The position numbers and the translations under genes are program-made. From Rheinheimera faecalis (GTDB lineage Bacteria; Pseudomonadota; Gammaproteobacteria; Enterobacterales; Alteromonadaceae): 64,000 bases of DNA. This document shows, one piece after another, positions 17,290-26,378 of the stretch. Each line of letters opens with the position of its first letter. The stretch's first letter is position 1. Under the pieces are notes generated by a model that worked only from the letters and a program-made list of their open reading frames with translations, made no database searches and was not told the DNA's origin. The stretch lies in contig NZ_JAJOYT010000001.1 of assembly GCF_021290965.1 (NCBI RefSeq), positions 372,001 to 436,000 of the forward strand. Direction: 5' to 3'.

Positions 17290-18708
17290 TTAGCTGACCA
17301 ACTGTGGCCCTAACCACAGACTAAACAAGCTAATCGCCACTATACCGACCAGATTCAGCACCAAGCCGGCTCTGACCATATCTTTAATCTGCAACTTACC
17401 TGACGCGAACACTATAGCGTTTGGCGGTGTGGCCACTGGCAGCATAAAGGCGAAGCTGGCGGCTAATGCTGCTGGCACAACCAAATACAGTGGTGATAAC
17501 TCCATAGAGACAGCCACAGGGCCTAATAATGGCAGGAAGGCTGCGGCCGTTGCTGTATTGCTGGTTACCTCAGTCAGGAAGATAATCAGACTGGTAACTG
17601 CTACCAACAGCAGGATAGGTGGCACGCCCTCCAATAACTGAAGTTGTTGCGCCAAGAGTTCCGCCACACCGGTTTTTTGGATCTGATCCGCCATACTCAA
17701 ACCACCACCAAACAGTAATAACACGCCCCAAGGCACATTCTGACTGTCCTTCCATTCCAACAAGGCAGTGCCAGAACCTTTTTCTCCCGGCAATAAAAAC
17801 AATAGTGCGGCGGCACAAAGCGCTATGACAGTGTCGCTGATGGGCAGTCCAGTCCATTTCACTAACCACTGCTGGCTGATCCAGCTTAATGCTGCCAGTG
17901 CAAACACCATAAGCACCAACTTTTGTGAACGAGACATCAGGCCTAATGCTTTTAACTGGGCTGGAGTGTCATTTTGGCCTGAGTCAGTTGCAGGCATACG
18001 GAAATGGATTTTAGTCAGCCACAACCAACAAACTACAAGCATGGTCAGCGCCAACGGAACACCCAATATCATCCAGTCTGCAAAGCTGATTTGAATGCCA
18101 TAACTTTTCGATAGATAAGCAGCCAGTAAAGCATTAGGAGGTGTACCAATGAGAGTTGCAATACCGCCGATACTGGCACTGTAGGCAATACCCAATAAAA
18201 CCGCTTTACCAAACTGATCCTGGGTTGACGCATTCGCCATGGCAATAATAGATAAGCCGATAGGCAGCATCATCACGGATGTGGCGGTGTTGGACATCCA
18301 CATCGATAAAAAAGCAGTGACGCCCATCAAGGCTGCGACTTGCAGGCCAGGTGAAGTCCCGACTAATGACAGTGCTTTTAGCGCAATTCTCCTGTGCAAA
18401 TTGGTTTTTTCCATCGCAATAGACAGGAAAAAACCACCGAAAAATAAAAAGATCAACGGATGAGCATAAGGGGATGTTGCTGCGTCAAGTTTATCTATAC
18501 CCAACAGAGGAATAAATATCATAGGCAGCAAAGAGGTGACAGGGATAGGTACAATTTCGGTGATCCACCAAAGCACCATCCAGGCCATTAAGCCTGTAAC
18601 CATCCATGCTGCCTGGCTCATTTCAGTAGCCGGAGGGGGTAAAAAAATAGTCAGTAAGAGTAATAAGGGACCGCAGAGCAGAAGTAAGCGGCTGGTAATT
18701 GGTGACAT
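17290..18708 (-). CDS. DASS/SLC13-family sodium:dicarboxylate symporter
   Basis: This is an inner-membrane Na+-coupled carrier of di- or tricarboxylates, of 472 residues with about 11-12 hydrophobic segments. It carries both halves of the family SNT signature: SNTATSVMMLPIGL near residue 140 and TSNTATAAAFLPLLGP near 385. I start it at the ATG at 18708 because AAGGA lies 6 bp upstream; the TTG two codons earlier is an alternative. It is the last gene of the dct block, 44 bp after the porin. Its location suggests C4-dicarboxylates such as succinate as substrate; that is an inference. Confidence 0.88.
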   Translation of the reverse strand: MSPITSRLLLLCGPLLLLLTIFLPPPATEMSQAAWMVTGLMAWMVLWWITEIVPIPVTSLLPMIFIPLLGIDKLDAATSPYAHPLIFLFFGGFFLSIAMEKTNLHRRIALKALSLVGTSPGLQVAALMGVTAFLSMWMSNTATSVMMLPIGLSIIAMANASTQDQFGKAVLLGIAYSASIGGIATLIGTPPNALLAAYLSKSYGIQISFADWMILGVPLALTMLVVCWLWLTKIHFRMPATDSGQNDTPAQLKALGLMSRSQKLVLMVFALAALSWISQQWLVKWTGLPISDTVIALCAAALLFLLPGEKGSGTALLEWKDSQNVPWGVLLLFGGGLSMADQIQKTGVAELLAQQLQLLEGVPPILLLVAVTSLIIFLTEVTSNTATAAAFLPLLGPVAVSMELSPLYLVVPAALAASFAFMLPVATPPNAIVFASGKLQIKDMVRAGLVLNLVGIVAISLFSLWLGPQLVS

Positions 18709-18722
18709 AGACAATCCTTACT

Positions 18723-18747
18723 AAAAGAAACCGGAGCTAAGCTCCGG
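18723..18747 (-). terminator. Terminator-like hairpin between the porin and DASS genes
   Basis: CCGGAGC and GCTCCGG with a 3-nt loop are followed on the minus strand by TTTCTTTT. The hairpin sits in the porin-DASS gap and could lower expression of the distal transporter (partial termination). Confidence 0.7.
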
Positions 18748-18752
18748 CGTGA

Positions 18753-19709
18753 TCAGAACAAAAACTTAAGGCCTAAAGCGGCCGCATGATCGTTGTCGGT
18801 TTCGAAATTGAGTTTGGACAGAAGCAGGTAAGCCGTCAAATTGTTTCGCCATTGATAATCCAATCCAATGTTATTCAGACGCGCGTTTTCGGCGTGGCGG
18901 GTTTGGCTGTCATCCTTTTGCCATTGCCATTTGTAAGTCCAGTCGCCGCGCTGATAGCTCAATTGAGCCAGCCATGCATCGCCCTCTATGTTGCGTACCA
19001 CATGTTCACTGTGTTGATACATCAAGCCTGCAGCAAGTACCGCGCCGTCCAGTTGCCACAAAGGCATTTGAGCTAACAAACGTTCTGCTGTGATGTTATT
19101 CAGTTCGTCCGTTCGGCCATAGGCCAGATAAAGTGGATATTTTTTTAATGCAGGGTCGCCATATCCCAGCACCCAATCATAACCACCTGCAACCTCGTCG
19201 CTGGCTCCCGTTTGATAGGTGGCGGAAAAGTTAAAACCTTCAATCATTGGTGACTGGTAGCCAATCACATTTTCCAACCTGTCCTGACCCGGTGTAATTT
19301 GAGCAATATCGGCCACTGTTTCGTTAAACAAATCGATTTTGCCTTCAGACTTTTTAAACCTGGTGTCGTTTTTACCAAACACCAGTTCGCCATAAGTGCC
19401 GGCAACACCAATATAGGTATTACGTGAACCCAGTCTGTGATCTCTGTTGGCATCGTCCAGGCCATTGACCTGCCACTCATAGACTGCGATAACAGCCAGC
19501 CCATCGGTCAATTGATGTTTGGCTTTGACACCTAAACGAGAGAAGGGTGCCTCAATCTGGCGACCCTCATCGGCATAACGATACAAGCCCTTTTCTACAT
19601 CCAGAGCCTGTAATTCAAGTTTACCGTACCAATCCCATTCAAAGGCGCTGGCAGCAGGGCTAAAAGCCAGAGTGGTACAAATGGCGGCGGATAAATACGA
19701 CTTAACCAT
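18753..19709 (-). CDS. Gram-negative general porin-like protein of the dct locus
   Basis: This is a predicted outer-membrane beta-barrel of ~318 residues with a signal peptide ending in SPAASA and the mature start [12 protein letters not shown]. It has porin-like strand patterns ([37 protein letters not shown]) and ends with phenylalanine (LKFLF), as BAM substrates do. The ATG at 19709 follows a strong GGAGGTG. Its first codons overlap the end of dctA by 8 bp, so the two are translationally coupled. The coupling suggests it admits the C4-dicarboxylates that DctA then imports. Confidence 0.87.
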   Translation of the reverse strand: MVKSYLSAAICTTLAFSPAASAFEWDWYGKLELQALDVEKGLYRYADEGRQIEAPFSRLGVKAKHQLTDGLAVIAVYEWQVNGLDDANRDHRLGSRNTYIGVAGTYGELVFGKNDTRFKKSEGKIDLFNETVADIAQITPGQDRLENVIGYQSPMIEGFNFSATYQTGASDEVAGGYDWVLGYGDPALKKYPLYLAYGRTDELNNITAERLLAQMPLWQLDGAVLAAGLMYQHSEHVVRNIEGDAWLAQLSYQRGDWTYKWQWQKDDSQTRHAENARLNNIGLDYQWRNNLTAYLLLSKLNFETDNDHAAALGLKFLF

Positions 19710-21039
19710 GTTGCACCTCCACTGTTGCAGCAGTTGTAGCTGGTGTTGTCGCAGCAGTAGCACTATGTTGCGGCGTTGCGCCTTGGGCAAGTTCTCTGTC
19801 CAGCTGTGCTGTGTCCAATTCACCACACCATTTTGATACCACTAAAGTCGCCACACCGTTACCAATTAAGTTGGTTAAGGCCCGCGCTTCAGACATAAAT
19901 CTGTCTATACCTAAAATCAAAGCTATACCAGCTACAGGCACCGAGCCTACCGAAGCTAAAGTTGCAGCTAATACAATAAAACCGCTGCCGGTCACGCCAG
20001 CTGCGCCTTTAGAGGTCACTAATAACACGGCCAGCAGAGTCAGTTGCTGAGTTAAATCCATAGGCGTATCTGTCGCCTGAGCGATAAACACTGCCGCCAT
20101 GGTCAGATAAATAGCTGTGCCGTCGAGGTTAAAGGAATAACCTGTTGGGATCACTAAACCTACTGTGGATTTAGTGGCTCCCAGCCTTTCGAGTTTAGCC
20201 ATCATACGTGGCAGTACAGATTCAGAAGACGATGTGCCTAATACGATCAGCAACTCTTCTTTGATATAGCGGATAAACTTGGTGATCGAAAAACCGTGGT
20301 AGCGGCAAATTGAGCCCAGCACAACAAAAATAAACAGCAGGCAAGTGATGTAGAAGGTCGCCATTAAACCAGCCAGGGACCATAAAGTCGCTATACCGTA
20401 TTTACCTATGGTAAAGGCCATGGCACCAAAAGCTCCGATAGGGGCGACTTTCATCAGCATATGCACTATGGCAAATAATACTTCAGAGCTTTTTTCCACA
20501 TAACCAAAAATCAGATTCTGCCGGCCGCCTAAACGCTGCAGCGCAAAACCAAACAAAATGGAGAAAAACAGTACTTGCAGCATGTCGCCACGGGCAAAGG
20601 CATCAAATACGCTGCTTGGGATCACGTTCAGTAAAAAGTCTGTGGTGCTTTGCATCTGATCAGGAGCTGTGTATTTACTGATGGATTGCTGGTCCAGACT
20701 GGCTGGATCTATATGCATGCCCACACCAGGTTTGACGACATTAATCACCACTAAACCTATAACCAGAGCTATGGTAGAGACAATTTCAAAATAGAGTAGG
20801 GCGTAACCACCTGTTTTCCCGACTTTTTTCATATCTTCCATACCGGCTATACCCACAACTACGGTACAAAAGATAATGGGCGCGATAATCATTTTAATCA
20901 GCTTGATAAAAGCTGTGCCCAGCGGCTGCATGGCGGTGCCAAGCTCCGGGTAAAAATGACCTAAAAAGATACCTATACTGATGGCGACTAACACCTGGAT
21001 ATAAAGGCTGGATAACAGCTTTATAGCTTTATTTTTCAT
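19702..21039 (-). CDS. dctA: C4-dicarboxylate:proton/sodium symporter DctA
   Basis: DctA imports succinate, fumarate and malate across the inner membrane. The 445-residue protein has the features of the glutamate/dicarboxylate (DAACS) carriers: the [11 protein letters not shown] serine-rich hairpin, the [17 protein letters not shown] motif and the late [14 protein letters not shown]. The C-terminus is an unusual Ala/Thr-rich tail ([17 protein letters not shown]), probably a disordered cytoplasmic end. It lies downstream of a sigma-54 promoter and DctD-type sites and overlaps the porin gene. Confidence 0.94.
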   Translation of the reverse strand: MKNKAIKLLSSLYIQVLVAISIGIFLGHFYPELGTAMQPLGTAFIKLIKMIIAPIIFCTVVVGIAGMEDMKKVGKTGGYALLYFEIVSTIALVIGLVVINVVKPGVGMHIDPASLDQQSISKYTAPDQMQSTTDFLLNVIPSSVFDAFARGDMLQVLFFSILFGFALQRLGGRQNLIFGYVEKSSEVLFAIVHMLMKVAPIGAFGAMAFTIGKYGIATLWSLAGLMATFYITCLLFIFVVLGSICRYHGFSITKFIRYIKEELLIVLGTSSSESVLPRMMAKLERLGATKSTVGLVIPTGYSFNLDGTAIYLTMAAVFIAQATDTPMDLTQQLTLLAVLLVTSKGAAGVTGSGFIVLAATLASVGSVPVAGIALILGIDRFMSEARALTNLIGNGVATLVVSKWCGELDTAQLDRELAQGATPQHSATAATTPATTAATVEVQHG

Positions 21040-21089
21040 TGTTATTGTCTCTCTGATTATGGAGAAAATCTCCCTGTCAGACAGTCAAT

Positions 21090-21105
21090 AGCAAAGAGGA
21101 AGCCA
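21090..21105 (-). promoter_or_regulatory. Sigma-54 promoter of dctA
   Basis: On the minus strand the sequence is TGGCTTCCTCTTTGCT. It matches the -24/-12 pattern TGGCAC-N5-TTGCW with the required 10 bp between GG and GC. It lies 51 bp before the dctA ATG and just downstream of paired DctD-type sites. Confidence 0.82.
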
Positions 21106-21175
21106 GCTTTTTGATCTCAGAAATATCTTTTAAATACAGTTGGTTATGCGCTTTATTTTGGGAGGTGGTGAAAGC

Positions 21176-21195
21176 TTGTGTGGATTTCCGCACAA
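21176..21195 (-). promoter_or_regulatory. DctD upstream activating site 1
   Basis: TTGTGTGGATTTCCGCACAA is a near-perfect dyad and closely matches the DctD binding sequence known from rhizobia (TGTGCGGAAATCCGCACA). Its centre is 33 bp, three helical turns, from a second site. Confidence 0.8.
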
Positions 21196-21208
21196 AGTAA
21201 AATGAGCT

Positions 21209-21228
21209 CTGTCACCAAATCCGCACAA
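21209..21228 (-). promoter_or_regulatory. DctD upstream activating site 2 (one strong half)
   Basis: The right half TCCGCACAA is identical to that of site 1; the left half CTGTCACCA is weak. The 33-bp centre-to-centre distance from site 1 puts both on the same DNA face. It lies between dctD and dctA, just beyond the dctD stop codon. Confidence 0.65.
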
Positions 21229-21236
21229 GGTGTTGA

Positions 21237-22619
21237 TTAGTCTTCGTTTTTGTCCAGAAAATCGCGGCGGGTCAGTTGGTATTTCGCCATTTTGTCGTAC
21301 AAGGTCTTGCGGGGTAAATCCAACTCGGTCATCACAGCTTTAATGGCACCTTTGTGCTGGTTTAAGGCCTCTTCAAGCAGCATTTTTTCATAATACTCAA
21401 CCCGCTGTTGCAAACTCATGCTGCCGGTGATGCCATGTTCGGCTTTATGTGGCTGTTGGTTAAACGCAATGTCAGCACCCATCAAGACATAACGCTCGGC
21501 CATATTACGTAGCTCACGCACGTTGCCAGGCCATTGGTGCTGGGCTAATTGCTGCAACTCTACACTTTGTAATGGAATATATTCTTTATGAAAACGCGCT
21601 GCAGCAATGCGGGCAAAATGCGAAAATAGTAAAAACACATCGTCTTTACGCTGACGCAAAGCGGGCAGGTGTAAATCCACCAGAGACAAGCGGTAATACA
21701 AGTCGCTGCGAAACTCCCCTGTACTTGCCAGCTGTTTTAAATCTGCTTTACTGGCTGCTATCACCCTGATATCCAACTCTATGGCCTGGTTTGAACCCAA
21801 GCGGGTGACTTTACGTTCTTCCAAAACCCTTAGCAGTTTGACCTGTAAAGACAGAGGCGTGCTTTCTATTTCATCCAGCAGCAAAGTACCACCGTTGGCA
21901 AACTCAAACTTACCAATACGTTTTTTGTCGGCTCCGGTAAAAGCGCCTGCTTCGGCGCCAAATAACTCACTTTCAATCAACTGCTCAGGAATGGCACCAC
22001 AGTTAATGGCGACAAAATTGTGCTGACGTCTGTCACTTTGTTCATGTAGATAACGGGCGACCAGCTCTTTTCCTGTGCCGGTTTCACCATAAATCAGTAC
22101 ATCAGCAGGGGCATTGATCACCGCATCCAAAGTGCGACGCAGCTGCTGCATAGCAGGGCTTTGCCCTAAGATCCGTAAACCTGGTTGCTGTTCCCGTTCG
22201 ACTGCTGCTTTTAACTGACGGTTTTCAAGTACTAAAGAACGTTTTTCCAAAGCACGGCGGCTGACCTCCACCAGATGATCATTATCAAAGGGTTTTTCCA
22301 GAAAATCATAGGCGCCTTGCTGCATCGCTTTTACCGCCAGAGATACAGCGCCATAACCTGTCAGCATCACGACAGGGATTTCAGCGTCAATGGCATGAAT
22401 TTTCTGCAACAATTCCAGGCCGTTTAGAGCTGGCATATGCATATCGGTAATGACGATGCCGCTGAATCCTGTATTGATGCGACTTAGGACTTCTCCGGGG
22501 TTGGCTGTGGTGACACAAGGCAACTCTTCCAGTTTAAACAGCTGACTGACTGCGCTTCGAATATCGGCTTCATCGTCAATAAAAATAATAGCTGGAAGCT
22601 GCTGCTCTATGTTTGCCAT
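21237..22619 (-). CDS. dctD: C4-dicarboxylate response regulator DctD (NtrC family)
   Basis: DctD activates sigma-54 transcription of dctA when phosphorylated by DctB. The 460-residue protein has a receiver domain (DDE at 15-17, phospho-Asp59 in VITDMHMP), an AAA+ domain (Walker A GETGTGKE near 178, sigma-54-contacting GAFTGA near 221, GGTLLLDEIESTPL), and a C-terminal Fis-type HTH (LDLPRKTLYDKMAKYQL). The start codon follows the dctB stop directly (TAAATG), so the pair is co-translated. Its likely sites lie immediately downstream, before dctA. Confidence 0.94.
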   Translation of the reverse strand: MANIEQQLPAIIFIDDEADIRSAVSQLFKLEELPCVTTANPGEVLSRINTGFSGIVITDMHMPALNGLELLQKIHAIDAEIPVVMLTGYGAVSLAVKAMQQGAYDFLEKPFDNDHLVEVSRRALEKRSLVLENRQLKAAVEREQQPGLRILGQSPAMQQLRRTLDAVINAPADVLIYGETGTGKELVARYLHEQSDRRQHNFVAINCGAIPEQLIESELFGAEAGAFTGADKKRIGKFEFANGGTLLLDEIESTPLSLQVKLLRVLEERKVTRLGSNQAIELDIRVIAASKADLKQLASTGEFRSDLYYRLSLVDLHLPALRQRKDDVFLLFSHFARIAAARFHKEYIPLQSVELQQLAQHQWPGNVRELRNMAERYVLMGADIAFNQQPHKAEHGITGSMSLQQRVEYYEKMLLEEALNQHKGAIKAVMTELDLPRKTLYDKMAKYQLTRRDFLDKNED

Positions 22620-24413
22620 TTAAGACCCCGTTGTCGCTATCAAAAGCACGATAATAAACTCAGCTCCACCTTGTGGCGCGTTACGCACCTCAAGCTGACC
22701 ACCAAAAGATTGCACTATACGTTGGGAGATGGAAAGGCCTAAACCAAGACCGTCCCGTTGTTTGGTGCTAAAAAAAGCCTCAAAAATGCGCTCTAAATGA
22801 TGAGGTTCTATACCAGGGCCCTGATCACGGATATGAATGCTGACTTGTTGTGCTTGTGTTCTGACCGCTATATGAAAGGCTGCATCTGCTTGTCCTGCCA
22901 TGGCCTGCACGCCATTGGTCAGAATATTCACCAGCACTTGCTCCAGCTGAATACTGTCCGCCAAAACCAAAGGGGACTGTTCAGGCAGTTGCAGTCGCAC
23001 TTTTACCCCTTGCTGCTGACACTGGTGTTTCACTATACCCAGCGCGTCCAGCACCAGTTTATTAACCTGCACCAGTTGGTTTTTGCCAGAGCTTTTACGG
23101 CTGAAATCTTTAAACTGCGCCACTATCACACTTAAGCGCTGCATTAATTGTCGCATCGCCTGGATATTGGTCTTGGCGTCATCCAGATAACCTTTGTCGA
23201 TCAGCTTTTCTGTGGTTTGTGCGTAGCTTTGCAACGCCGTTAGCGGCTGATTTAATTCATGATTCAGTGAAGCAGACAAAGCGCCAATGGTCGCGAGTTT
23301 AGCCGTTTGTACCAGATGTTGTTCGGTTTGTGCCAGTTCGCTTTCAGTTTGCTCACGCCGTTCAATCTGGCGTATAAGCTGCCTGTTGGTTTCTGCCAAA
23401 TCTTTAGTACGGGCTATCACCCTTTGTTCCAGTTGCTGATTGTGTTGCAGCAACTGCAGATGACGTTTTTTCCGCTCGCGCCGCACCCAAATCGCCAATA
23501 AGGCAGAGCTATAAACTAAAGTTACTAACAACAAGGCTGACCACAAGGCCGATTGTTGTGGGGCAGGAGAGGCCAGTACTGTTAAGGTCCAGCCAAACTC
23601 TGGCAAGGTACGCTGGTAAGGTAAAAAGCTCAGAGTTTTATTTTCAATAGGTAAACGCCACAGCGGATAGGCAGGTGCAAGCAAGGCGGAACTCACAGCA
23701 TAGTGCATAGGTTCTATCGCCTGAGTGATGTAACGCTGTTGCTCTTGCGCGCTTAGTGGCTTGCCGGTAAGACTGGTTAAGCGCCACTCTGGCACATCAG
23801 ACAAAAACACCTCATCACTTTGCCCAGTCACCATAAAGTGGCTATCGGCTAAACCTGCAATTTGTTGCTGATGCTGCTCTATGGGTTCCAAATCCACTTT
23901 GGCTACCATCACAGCCAGGATCTGTCCTTTGATACGAACAGGCACGCTGTAGTAATAACCCCGGCGTTCGCTGGTATGGCCCAAAGCGTAATACTGTGCA
24001 TCCTGACCAGCCAACGCATCCTGGACATAAGGCCTGAAACCAAAATCACGGCCCAGATAATAAATTCTTCCGTTGGCATTGGAGCTGGCTATGACTATGC
24101 CTGATGGATTCACCAGATATAAATCAGCGACATCGGCACTTCGTTGCAATTGAAATAAATATTGATTCAGCTGATCTGCACTATCCGGCAGCTCTTGTAA
24201 TAGCGACTGCAGCAAGCCGGAATTCGCGATCTGCTTTGGTAAGTCTGCGTAGCGGCCTATTTCATAACGAATAAATGCAGCAAGGTTGTCACTTTGATGC
24301 TGAGCTTTGACTGCAAGCTGGCGATAGTTCCAGTGCTGAGCAGCAGAGGCAGCCAGTAGCAATACCAGCAGATAACCACAAAGCAGCAAGAACCAGCGCA
24401 GCTGTTTACTCAT
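22620..24413 (-). CDS. dctB: C4-dicarboxylate sensor histidine kinase DctB
   Basis: DctB senses periplasmic C4-dicarboxylates and phosphorylates DctD. The 597-residue protein has a transmembrane helix at about 8-27, a periplasmic sensor of ~250 residues with tandem-PAS (dCache-like) motifs (ADLYLVNPSGIVIASSN, GRDFGFRPYVQDALAGQ, YYSVPVRI), a second helix near 295, a coiled coil, the H-box SLNHELNQPLTAL with His at about 385, and ATPase boxes (NILTNGVQAM, IRDQGPGIE, GLGLGLSISQRIV). It follows rluF by 13 bp and abuts dctD. Confidence 0.94.
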   Translation of the reverse strand: MSKQLRWFLLLCGYLLVLLLAASAAQHWNYRQLAVKAQHQSDNLAAFIRYEIGRYADLPKQIANSGLLQSLLQELPDSADQLNQYLFQLQRSADVADLYLVNPSGIVIASSNANGRIYYLGRDFGFRPYVQDALAGQDAQYYALGHTSERRGYYYSVPVRIKGQILAVMVAKVDLEPIEQHQQQIAGLADSHFMVTGQSDEVFLSDVPEWRLTSLTGKPLSAQEQQRYITQAIEPMHYAVSSALLAPAYPLWRLPIENKTLSFLPYQRTLPEFGWTLTVLASPAPQQSALWSALLLVTLVYSSALLAIWVRRERKKRHLQLLQHNQQLEQRVIARTKDLAETNRQLIRQIERREQTESELAQTEQHLVQTAKLATIGALSASLNHELNQPLTALQSYAQTTEKLIDKGYLDDAKTNIQAMRQLMQRLSVIVAQFKDFSRKSSGKNQLVQVNKLVLDALGIVKHQCQQQGVKVRLQLPEQSPLVLADSIQLEQVLVNILTNGVQAMAGQADAAFHIAVRTQAQQVSIHIRDQGPGIEPHHLERIFEAFFSTKQRDGLGLGLSISQRIVQSFGGQLEVRNAPQGGAEFIIVLLIATTGS

Positions 24414-24426
24414 TCGTCTTTGCTCA

Positions 24427-25203
24427 TTAGCTGTGTCTTTGAGCTGTGGTGGCCTTTGGTGCGGCCAAAACCGAAGCTTCTTCCGTTTTACTTGAACTTA
24501 ATAGTTTAGATTCCAACTCCGCCATTTCAGACTGGGTCAGTTCACGGTACTGACCTGTTTTTAACTCAGCAAGGCGTACATTCATAATGCGAACCCGCTT
24601 TAATTTAGTGACGTTAAAGCCTAAAAACTCCGTCATACGGCGAATCTGACGGTTCAGGCCCTGAGTCAAAATGATATTAAAGGTTTGGCGGGAAATTTGT
24701 TTAACCTGACAAGGCAAAGTAATAGTCTCAAGGATAGGCACACCAGAGGCCATCTTGCGCAGAAACTGCTCTGTAATAGGCTTGTCGACCGTGACTACAT
24801 ATTCTTTTTCATGCTCGTTGCCAGCACGCAGAATTTTATTAACTATGTCACCGTCGTTGGTCAGAAAGATCAGGCCTTCAGATTCTTTATCCAGACGACC
24901 TATAGGGAAAATACGTTCAGGATAGCCCATGGCATCGATGATATTGCCTTTGACATCCAGCTCAGTGGTGCAGGTAATACCCACAGCTTTATGGTAGGCC
25001 AGATAAACCCGGCGTGGTTTGGCTTTCAGCGGCTTGCCTTGTATCAGCACCTGATCCTGTTCTGATACTTTGGTGCCGAGCGTACCCACCTGACTGTTCA
25101 CAGTCACCAGACCTTGTTCAATCAGCTTATCGGCTTCACGGCGTGAACAAAAACCTGTGTCACTAATAAATTTATTTAAACGAAACAATGTAGTTTGGTC
25201 CAC
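24427..25203 (-). CDS. rluF: 23S rRNA pseudouridine(2604) synthase RluF
   Basis: RluF isomerises uridine 2604 in 23S rRNA; it may also modify tRNA-Tyr as the E. coli enzyme does. The ~258-residue protein has an S4 RNA-binding domain (RLNKFISDTGFCSRREADKL) and the RsuA-family catalytic motif IGRLDKESEGLIFLTNDGD with the catalytic Asp near residue 104. The close match to E. coli RluF continues through NKILRAGNEHEKEYVVTVDK and QGLNRQIRRM. I choose the GTG at 25203, which places RLNK seven residues from the start as in E. coli; an upstream GTG at 25248 is open in frame. It lies 13 bp before dctB. Confidence 0.88.
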   Translation of the reverse strand: MDQTTLFRLNKFISDTGFCSRREADKLIEQGLVTVNSQVGTLGTKVSEQDQVLIQGKPLKAKPRRVYLAYHKAVGITCTTELDVKGNIIDAMGYPERIFPIGRLDKESEGLIFLTNDGDIVNKILRAGNEHEKEYVVTVDKPITEQFLRKMASGVPILETITLPCQVKQISRQTFNIILTQGLNRQIRRMTEFLGFNVTKLKRVRIMNVRLAELKTGQYRELTQSEMAELESKLLSSSKTEEASVLAAPKATTAQRHS

Positions 25204-25359
25204 AGCATGACACCCGGCAGTTGAAAAAGGACGATAGTTTAGGTGCACAACGCATCAGGGGCAAGGCTGGCGTTTATTTTAGAGCAGAAAACTGACGAGG
25301 TCTTGGCAAGGCGACCAGATCAGGTAAACTTGCAGCTCACTATTTAGAAGGGACCACTG

Positions 25360-26322
25360 ATGTTACCTATTCAGCATTATTTCCCCAAAGCCGATGCCTT
25401 AGTTTATGGTTGCATGGGATTGGGTGGCAGCTGGGATCAACCCACCACCAGTAAAGAACAACGAGATTTATCTTTTACCGCTATAGATGCGGCACTTGAA
25501 GCCAATATTCGCTTTTTTGATCACGCGGATATTTACACCAGAGGCAAAGCCGAAGCTGTGTTTGGTGAATATCTGGCGGCTCATTCCGGCTTACGTGAAA
25601 AGCTGATACTGCAAAGTAAATGTGCTATCCGTTTTGCTGATGCAACCGCAGTTGGGCGTTATGATTTTAGTAAAAGTTATATTGTCGAATCAGTACATCA
25701 GTCGCTAAAACGACTGCAAACCGACTATTTAGATATTTTATTGCTGCACAGACCGGATCAACTGATGTTGATTGACGAAGTGGCTGAAGCTTTTGCAGAG
25801 CTGAAACAACAAGGTAAAGTGAAAGCTTTTGGTGTTTCCAATTTTGGTTGGCCACAAATGCAGTTACTGCAATCTGTATTGCCCGATCCATTGGTAGCAA
25901 ATCAGCTGCAAATGAGCCTGAACGACTTAAACTGGCTGGAGCAAAACGTACTGACGGCTATGCCGGATGGTGCAGCTCACCATTACAGTTACGGCACAGT
26001 CGAATACTGTCAGTTGCACAAAGTACAACTGCAGGCTTGGGGCAGTCTGGCACAAGGCTTGTTTACCGGTGGTCGCACACCCGAAACTGCCGCCCAGCGC
26101 TCTACAGCTGCATTAGTTGCTTCATTAGCTGCGGATTATCAAACCAGTCCTGAAGCTATAGCTCTGGCCTTTCTACTAAAACACCCGGCAGGTATTCAGC
26201 CTGTGATAGGCACAACCTCACCAGCTCGTATTGCCGCTTGCCAGAAAGCCTTAACCGTCAACTTAAGCCGTGAACACTGGTATGCGCTTTATGTTGCTGC
26301 CAGGGGTAAGCCTTTACCTTAA
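25360..26322 (+). CDS. Aldo/keto reductase, YdhF-like
   Basis: This is a cytoplasmic NADPH-dependent oxidoreductase of 320 residues with a TIM-barrel AKR fold. The catalytic tetrad is visible: Asp54 (FFDHADIY), Tyr59, Lys87 (LQSKCAI) and His130 (LLLHRPD). VKAFGVSNFGWPQMQLLQ and the late PVIGTTSPARIAACQ bind the cofactor. The sequence resembles E. coli YdhF. The substrate is unknown. An AGAAGGGA ribosome binding site precedes the ATG, and the gene ends at a bidirectional terminator. Confidence 0.9.
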   Translation: MLPIQHYFPKADALVYGCMGLGGSWDQPTTSKEQRDLSFTAIDAALEANIRFFDHADIYTRGKAEAVFGEYLAAHSGLREKLILQSKCAIRFADATAVGRYDFSKSYIVESVHQSLKRLQTDYLDILLLHRPDQLMLIDEVAEAFAELKQQGKVKAFGVSNFGWPQMQLLQSVLPDPLVANQLQMSLNDLNWLEQNVLTAMPDGAAHHYSYGTVEYCQLHKVQLQAWGSLAQGLFTGGRTPETAAQRSTAALVASLAADYQTSPEAIALAFLLKHPAGIQPVIGTTSPARIAACQKALTVNLSREHWYALYVAARGKPLP

Positions 26323-26335
26323 TCTCTTCGTAATG

Positions 26336-26361
26336 AAAAAAGGGCCATCAGGCCCTTTTTT
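26336..26361. terminator. Bidirectional terminator between the aldo/keto reductase and acid phosphatase genes
   Basis: AAAAAAGGGCC and GGCCCTTTTTT with an ATCA loop form a perfect 11-bp stem usable from both sides. Confidence 0.92.
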
Positions 26362-26378
26362 AGTGGAACCAGGAGCCA

